In this document: one piece after another, positions 57,648-64,000 of the stretch | How positions within the stretch are numbered: position 1 is the first letter of the stretch | How the letters are laid out: each line of letters starts with the position of its first letter | NCBI GenBank assembly: GCA_026686845.1 | Contig: JAIVEN010000015.1 | Coordinates: 21,743,501 to 21,807,500, forward strand | Source: Adenanthera pavonina | Taxonomy: Eukaryota > Streptophyta > Magnoliopsida > Fabales > Fabaceae | Length of the DNA stretch: 64,000 nucleotides | Reading direction: 5' to 3' | Notes under the pieces: generated by a model | Told to the model about the DNA's origin: nothing | Database searches by the model: none | Seen by the model: the letters and a program-made list of their open reading frames with translations, nothing else | Program-made: the position numbers and the translations under genes

Positions 57648-57731
57648 GCAATAAGAGACTCAAAATAAACTCAGACTAGTACTTCGCTCCAAAATTACAA
57701 AAGTTTGCTCAAATATAAATCGCTTATTGAC

Positions 57732-58414
57732 CTGCACTTTTCTTAAGATTGCACAGCAATGGGAAAAATGCTCTAAAATGAAAACCACGTGACATGTTCA
57801 TGTCGAAAATATAATGGAAAGTACGAAAGAAAACAAGCAAGAAAATAAACAGAAAACAAACCAAACAATGCACAGAAACAAGTAATTTGAAAGAGTAAAT
57901 GTTAGCTGGAAAAAAACCAAACAATGATGTTGGAAGAATATGCCACTAATTACGGTCAGAAAATAACTTTAAAGCCAATATGAAAGAGGATGCGGTAGCT
58001 AGATACGCATGCATTGACGTCAAATCTATTATTGTACAAAGAACATTCAATTTTCAGGTGAGACAATCATACAGAGTAAATCTCAGGGAAGACAGAAATG
58101 GATGGGAATCTTTCAAAATCCACTCGTATTTAACGAAACCGGAGAACAGAAACTTCCAGAAGAACAATCAATGAAAGAAACGCCTAACACTTACAGATCA
58201 ACGACAAAGCGAAGAGCAATGCGAGGGAATCTCCAAAATCAAAAGGAAGGAAAATGAGGCGGGACTGAAATGTGGATAAAGACCGTTCACCTCCGACCAT
58301 ATATTTAAAATCTCTTCGGAATTGAAGATCCTCAAAATGTTGTGATTACCGCTGAACTTCAATAGTATTCTCATCGAGTCTTGTGGAAGAAGAAACAGGA
58401 TTTTTATTTTTCAT
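57732..58414 (-). CDS. Unrecognised small gene, first two exons
   Basis: Exon 1 is 58414-58350 (ATG to a GCG|GTAATC donor) and exon 2 is 57772-57732 (acceptor TTTTAG|AGC, donor GCAG|GTCAAT). They join in frame through an Arg codon: KNPVSSSTRLDENTIEVQR continues as AFFPLLCNLKKSAG. The composition is protein-like and both exons sit in a stretch less AT-rich than the flanks. The next intron holds the LINE fragment; without it that intron would be about 150 bp. I do not recognise the family and could not extend the model with confidence. The alternative is a non-coding transcript or chance splice-site pairing. Confidence 0.4.
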
Positions 58415-59704
58415 TTTATTTTTCTCTCAGTAAACTTGGAGCGCTCAACGCGCACGTTTTCATTTGGTATATGGGAGAAATAAGGGCATATTACATTGTA
58501 AAAAATTTTAATACATGAACTATAATATTTATATTAAAAAACATTTTAATCTGTATAAATAAGAATTACAAAAATATTTTTAATCACCAATATTATTATA
58601 AGAACTATACAAGCTTTTACTATATAAATAATGCTAGTATAAATTGTAAAATGTTAAATGTAGCGGATGTACCATAAATTCAAATGATTTATAAGAAATA
58701 ATAAATATACCAATGTAGTATGTATTCAGATCTGTAGCAAGATGATTTGATATATCTGTAATCTGCCTTGCGAATAGTGTATTAATTTGAAATATTTGAC
58801 TTGTATTGAATTTCTGGTGGAACAGAAAAAAGACTTGTATTAATTTTGTGTTTTGTTGTTTTGTGACATTAATTTATTTATTTGGAAAGTTTTCTTTTGA
58901 ATGAATGATACAGAATCACGTGAATAATTTTTTGGAATACGGGGAAAATTTTTCCAATTTTAAAATTTTTTCAGTGATAATTGAAAGAGTTAAATCTTCT
59001 ACTAGTCAAGAAAATAATTCCAACCATTCTTTTCACGTACAAAATTAGAATTAAATGTGCCGCTTAGTGAAAGTGGAAGCATCTTATGTTGTCTTCCGCG
59101 CGCACGGTAGATGAGAGGAGGAGGATAAGAAAGTCAGGGACAACCAATGGTGCTTTTGGTTGGATGTAATCCACTCTGTTCAACTGGGAATGAGAATAGG
59201 CATTCCAAGGGGTGAATGTTTTGCAGGTGGTAATGGTTCTCACTCCATCCCATCAAAAGGCCAATGGAATTGGATGCCATTCCGAGGAATGGGTGATGAG
59301 CATTATAGCCCTGGCAATCAATCCACATGATAAGCAGCAGATAACTCCACTAAATGCCACCACAAAGCTAAAATGTATGGAAAGACAAGGAGGTTAACAC
59401 AGTTGACACTACTCATATTTCACTTTAATCCAGAGCAGACGCTTCATAAAATGTATAATAGATTACAGCAGAAGACACATCTGGTGAGTTACCAGCATAG
59501 AATATCACTCGAAACAGGCCTATTGTCACCTACATAAACTTGCCCTAGAAGTAGGTAACGAGGAACTACAAAATGAAGAAGAATAATACAACAACCCTAA
59601 GTGGTTACAGTTCCTGAAAGTTCTTAGAGCAGGAAAGGATAATCAAATCAGCCATGGAAAAAAGCATGAAGAAAACACAAAGCAAGGATAAAGTCAATAA
59701 TACA
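58415..59704. other. Intergenic DNA and 3' flank of the WD40-like gene
   Basis: 58450-59040 is AT-rich with no gene. 59090-59400 is less AT-rich (GGAATGAGAATAGGCATTCC, ATTGGATGCCATTCCGAGGA) and may be a miniature element or old coding remnant; I cannot assign it. From about 59400 to 59704 is probably the 3' UTR of the minus-strand gene. Confidence 0.45.
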
Positions 59705-62700
59705 TCAGTTAGACCAAACATGAACTAATCCGTGTCTATTGCCTGTGTAGATTTCGTTCCGATCTTCGTCATAGAAGAGAGCAGTAATATCTTCCAAGGC
59801 ATCAGCAACCGTGCTCCTAATTTTGGAGATACGCTTTCGCTTCTTTGAATTACAACCACTACCTGCACAACTGTCACCACAACCGCATTCACTTTCCATG
59901 GGAAAACTACTGCTAGCTCTGATTTTAGCAAGACACTTGCCAGTCAAAATGTTGCTAACATTGATGGATCCTGCTGCATCCAAGAAGCAGAACATCTCAA
60001 CAATACAATTATGAAGATAATTTCCCTCTTAAATGCAACCAAAAAATAAAATTACGGATCACTACTATTACACTGTAACGTTGTTTCATTAGTTATTATT
60101 GTTTCACTATCCTGTTTTACTGAAACGGATCAAGTCAAAATGTAAAAATTAAGCTATCAAACTAAGCCTCACCCACTGTACAGCACAAGTCAAATCACAT
60201 AAATTGTGTTAAGAGCGAAGAGGAAATAAGGCTCTGGTTTGCACAAAAGAAAAGGAATTATTTTCCATTACACAATAATCAATATGTGAAATATTTATCA
60301 TATCCTTATCATTATTACTCATCAACAAGTATTTTTTTAATTATTAATTTTTATTTAGAGACACAAATGACATTCTGCATCTGAAAATTTATTTTTCCTT
60401 TCCATTTCTTGTTCCATTCTATTCCATTCTACACATCAAGCGAGACACAAAAGAAAAAGAAAAAGAAAAAGGACAGAGTCAGGGGAAAAAAAGCACCATT
60501 TCCTTCGGATTCAGACAATGGATCATCAGAATCAGCCTTGCAGTATGATATAATGAGATCCTGGTCACTGGTAATATATATGTTATTTGTATTGCAGTCA
60601 GGATGCCACAATAAATGGTCCTCAAAAGAAGTTACGAGTTGTCCACGGAAATTCCAAACAGCCACAGTACGATTTCGAAAGGTCAAGAACAACTGGTTCT
60701 CATATAGAAATATGAATGCAGATGGTGTCATAAATTCACTCCTGCTAACTTCTTTTAGCTCAAAAGTCCGCACCTAAAGTTAATTGAAATTTGGATATTC
60801 AGATAAGAACTAATGTATACAACTCTTGTAGAAGTAAAAAGATACTTACATCCAGAATTTGGAGGTTCTCATTATCTTGCTTGACAAGAAGCTTTTCATT
60901 AAACTGTTCAATGAAATCCACCTTCTTATTCCGATGAAGAAGATGGTTAAATGATTTCAAAACAGAACCGTCTTCAATTGAAAGGATTTTAAGCGGGACA
61001 TGGCTACTTGCTTTAGCAAAAATCAGTAACATGATCCCCGGACTGATCAAGAAAAATCATCAAACAAGAGTAGAGTGAAAATAATGTAAGATCAAAGAGA
61101 GAAAGAGAGAGCGGTATTAATGTTATCCAGAACTCCGAGAATGTTATGCATTTTACATTAAATTTGAGCATGACCATGGACCAACTCTAGGATAATGTGG
61201 TGTATGATATACTAGTGCAATTAAAATTCACAAGCATGTAAAGACTATTACCTGATCTTAATCTCTTGGACATTTTTATCAGAAATGGAATACAACATCG
61301 TATAGTTTTTGAGGTCAAACACCTTGTATATGCTGTAGAGGGAAAAACAGAAAGACAGATATAAGTATCACAATTATTAATGCTTGTTATAATAGAGCAT
61401 CATATCATTGGACTGAAAAATCAATGCTTTGTAAATATAATATTTACCTATCCTGAGCAGAATAAGTGAGTACTTTCCCATTTACATCGTCAAACTCAAC
61501 AAAACCTGGCCACTTCAACGACTCAGATTCAAAAAGAGCAAAGCCCGCATCTGGTTTGCCCCTCCTAATGTATCTGGACAACATATAAATGTCAGCACAA
61601 TCTACAAGCAAGTAAACAAGAAACTGTTAATTTTTACTTCTTTAAATTTAGTTTCTAAGTGCACGTATGTACATCTTGAGTTATTTTGCATTACAGTTGT
61701 CTTTGTATTTGTCAGGCAGAAGTAGAAACAGAAAGTGAAATAGAGTAGAGCTTTATACATACTCAATCCTCGTGCTTCTACATTTCAAAGAACTGTAACT
61801 GTCTGAAGCATAGACAGAAACTGTGATAAGCGAGTCATTATTTTTATTATAAAACAGACTTCGGATAACTTCATCAGGACTGACATTCAAGAAGCATATC
61901 CTTTGATTGGTCTCTGCATACAACAAATACAATATATGTAACATGTATTTCTACTTTTTAGCCATAAGTAGAACTGAAAAGCATATTCTGATTCAGATTT
62001 ATACAAAACATAAATATGGGTTATTACCTCGACTAAATGCTGCACAAACACCAGATTGTGCAAGAGCAAAAACAATGTCTCGTGCTGCTACAATCTCAAT
62101 AATTTTTGACCTTTTTCTCAAAAAAGGAAGCGCCAATGAAGAAGGACCTTTTGGATCATGTGTATCATATTCTTCCTATGAGGGATCCATCCGTCATATC
62201 ACAAGTTGGTAAAAAAAAATGGGCATATGCACTTATATCAAAGTAGACATCTAACATATCACTAGCAAAACTAGGGTATTCTTCAGCATACAACAACTAA
62301 AAATGAACCACATATCACATTGCATCACTTGGAAAAAGTGAGTTTCAAATGTTATACTGCACAAAGGTGCAGAAAATTGTTTCTCTAAACAAGACCACGC
62401 TCAACTCTTAGCATACAACAGTGAATGAAATCAAATTTTTCACATCCCATCTTCCCTTGATTCCTCACAATGAGCACGTCATCACAACCTCAAACAAAGT
62501 CACATCTAAGAAATCACAGTTCCGGCTGCACTACTTGTCTTGTTCCAGAGTCCCATACGCACCATGCCTCTTCTTTATGCTAGAACATTCAGGCACAAGT
62601 ATGAGGCTGGTACAAGGTAATCCCTAACATCTTCAATCTTCAAATATAAATATATGATTAGGTGATACGCCAAAACAATTCTTAATTCGAGCAAGCAATT

Positions 62701-63436
62701 TGAGGCCAATATCTAAGTTTCTGCAATGGCAACCTAGTACACGTTTAGCATGCATATATACACTGTTGGTAATAAGCTCTCTCCAAAAGAAAGATGACAT
62801 GAGACTCTTGAATAACTTGGATGTCTTCGCCCAATATTATAAATAAGTAATAAACGAGGAGATGAGGCTGTAAGGCCTGGGAATCTTGATCGAACCTAAT
62901 GTTATAACGTCAATTTGATGAACTTCCTAAATTTCAAGCTCTACACAACCAGCAATTTTCTAGATTATAGCAGCTGCAAAAGATTCATGCATACGCAGTA
63001 AATAGTTAAGACGAAAGTAACTGAAGCGCACTTGAGCTTTTAAGTAAATTCCTAGTGGCGAAGCATAAAAAGGGAACAAGGCAACAAAACCCCTCAAAAA
63101 GTGGGCCGCAAGAATTCATGACCAAAAATTTAACGGGGAAAAGAAATGAATCAAGATGGGGTATGTGGGAAGGAAAGCCAATGAGCTAAAAGAAAGATAC
63201 TTAACAGAAAAGTAAGTTAAGAATGGAACCTGCAGGCGAATATTGCGAAATCTTTCCTGAGCATCGCTCATACTGAAAGCACGATCGCGCTTTGAACTGA
63301 TTTCACGCCTCTGAAGCTTCTTGACGCTATTGACAAACCCATCAACTCCGCCACCCCGATGTGGCCTCTTCTTCGCGACAATTCTACGACCACAGCAAGG
63401 TCGTGGACTCGCCGTAATCCTCCTCCCACCTTCCAT
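59705..63436 (-). CDS. WD40/transducin-like beta-propeller protein
   Basis: Eight exons on the minus strand: 63436-63230, 62175-62028, 61913-61763, 61573-61448, 61332-61252, 61042-60850, 60773-60497 and 59973-59705. They join in frame to about 483 residues, ending TGA at 59707-59705. The N-terminus is basic (MEGGRRITASPRPCCGRRIV, then AKKRPHRGGG) with a RREISSKRDRAFSMSDAQER helix. The rest alternates short hydrophobic strands as in a beta-propeller: DVIFALAQ-type, FDDVNGKVLTYSAQDSIYKV, TVAVWNFRGQLVTSFEDHLL, GSINVSNILTGKCLAKI and EIYTGNRHGLVHVWSN. It resembles a conserved plant WD40-superfamily protein of unknown role, present in Arabidopsis as a pair. One donor is GTGCTT (60496), unusual but it restores the frame. 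The start is the ATG after GGGGCTGAC; an in-frame TTG upstream is not used. Confidence 0.85.
60441..60472. repeat. Purine-rich AAAAAG microsatellite in an intron
   Basis: AAAGAAAAAGAAAAAGAAAAAGG-type text just downstream (minus strand) of the exon 7 donor. Read on the minus strand it is a T/C-rich tract. Confidence 0.7.
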
Positions 63437-64000
63437 GTCAGCCCCTTTCAAAACACCCAGCCGCAAACTTAAATCCCAAATTCACACATCAACGGGAATT
63501 CGACTAATACTGTGATTTCGAAAACTGGAACTTCGGAAGCTGAATCTGCTACTCAACTACTCTTCGATTGTTCAAAATTTGTGCTCCCATTCCACGCAGA
63601 AAACCCTAATTCCTTCGTTCACCGAAAGCCGAAAAACAAAGTATGGGCATGCACTGAGAAGCAAAAGAAGCCATATAACCTTCTGTATCTGTAATTCAAT
63701 CTTTCTCCTAGAGTGGAAGGAGGAAGGAACCAAGGGAGAAGGATTAAGGGGGACGATCTTCGAGCTCGATCCCGGTTCAAAATATGTTTCGAAATCAGAC
63801 GCAAGGTAACTTTTTAAAATAAATAAAATAAAAATATACTATATTTGTAAAATATCTTTATTTAATTTATAAGGGAGAAAAAGAGTTAAAAAAGAATGTT
63901 GTATTGAGTGATAAAACTTCTTAATATTTTGATATATATTGAATAAATTTACTTTAATTTAATAAAGATATAAGACAATAATGATAAAGATAATTTGAAT
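63437..64000 (-). promoter_or_regulatory. Leader and promoter region of the WD40-like gene
   Basis: 63437-63800 is less AT-rich, has GGAATTAGGGTTTTCTGCG on the minus strand (a sequence type common in plant leaders of housekeeping genes), and no coding frame of note. Beyond 63810 the DNA turns AT-rich to the window end. Confidence 0.45.

Noticed and set aside
58238..58391. 58-codon minus-strand frame starting ATGAGAATACTATTG
   Set aside because: It overlaps, in another frame, the better supported exon 1 with its GTAATC donor and has no recognisable motif.
1..64000. tRNA, rRNA, CRISPR array or prokaryotic operon
   Set aside because: No cloverleaf with a conserved T-loop sequence, no regularly spaced repeats, and no bacterial gene organisation were seen on either strand.

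Overview
The window looks like nuclear DNA of a eudicot plant. It is very AT-rich, genes are split by short GT-AG introns, and the repeats are typical plant ones: a Ty1/copia LTR element, L1-type LINE fragments, and Stowaway-, Tourist-, hAT- and Mutator-like short elements. I cannot name the species. No bacterial, organellar, CRISPR or tRNA feature was seen.

Layout. 1-13.5 kb is gene-free and full of nested miniature transposons. It also holds a diverged segmental duplication (about 1.14-2.33 kb against 10.75-12.42 kb). 14.1-17.5 kb (+) is an autophagy ATG13 gene with an upstream ORF in its leader. 20.3-23.3 kb (+) is a ZUFSP/ZUP1-like peptidase C78 gene (C2H2 zinc finger plus cysteine protease). 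25.6-32.2 kb is a patchwork of repeated promoter-like blocks and miniature elements leading into a gene for a membrane protein of ER body-like (MEB/VIT-family) protein at 32.2-43.35 kb (+). That gene is split in a coding exon by an apparently intact 5.9-kb copia retrotransposon (35743-41649, minus strand), and it carries a separate frameshift in its last exon. 43.8-47.4 kb is a decayed 5'-truncated LINE with a hAT-type miniature element inside it. 47.9-54.55 kb (+) is a 15-exon TPR-MYND-SET (SMYD4-like) gene. 57.7-58.4 kb (-) holds the first two exons of a small gene I do not recognise, with a LINE 3' fragment in the following intron. 59.7-63.4 kb (-) is an 8-exon WD40/transducin-like gene.

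The genes are ordinary unrelated housekeeping neighbours: autophagy initiation, a deubiquitinase-type protease, an ER-membrane metal-transporter-like protein, a lysine methyltransferase-like protein and a beta-propeller protein. The most interesting parts are in the mobile DNA. The two 699-bp copia LTRs are identical by eye with a perfect TAGAC target duplication, so the MEB-like gene was broken very recently. The copia element lacks the usual initiator-Met primer site next to its LTR. Instead it has a 12-nt sequence there that is perfectly complementary to its own LTR, which suggests a possible self-priming or hairpin-priming mode. The MEB-like upstream region appears to be multiplied. All exon models were read by eye from splice sites and reading frame; no search or alignment program was run.
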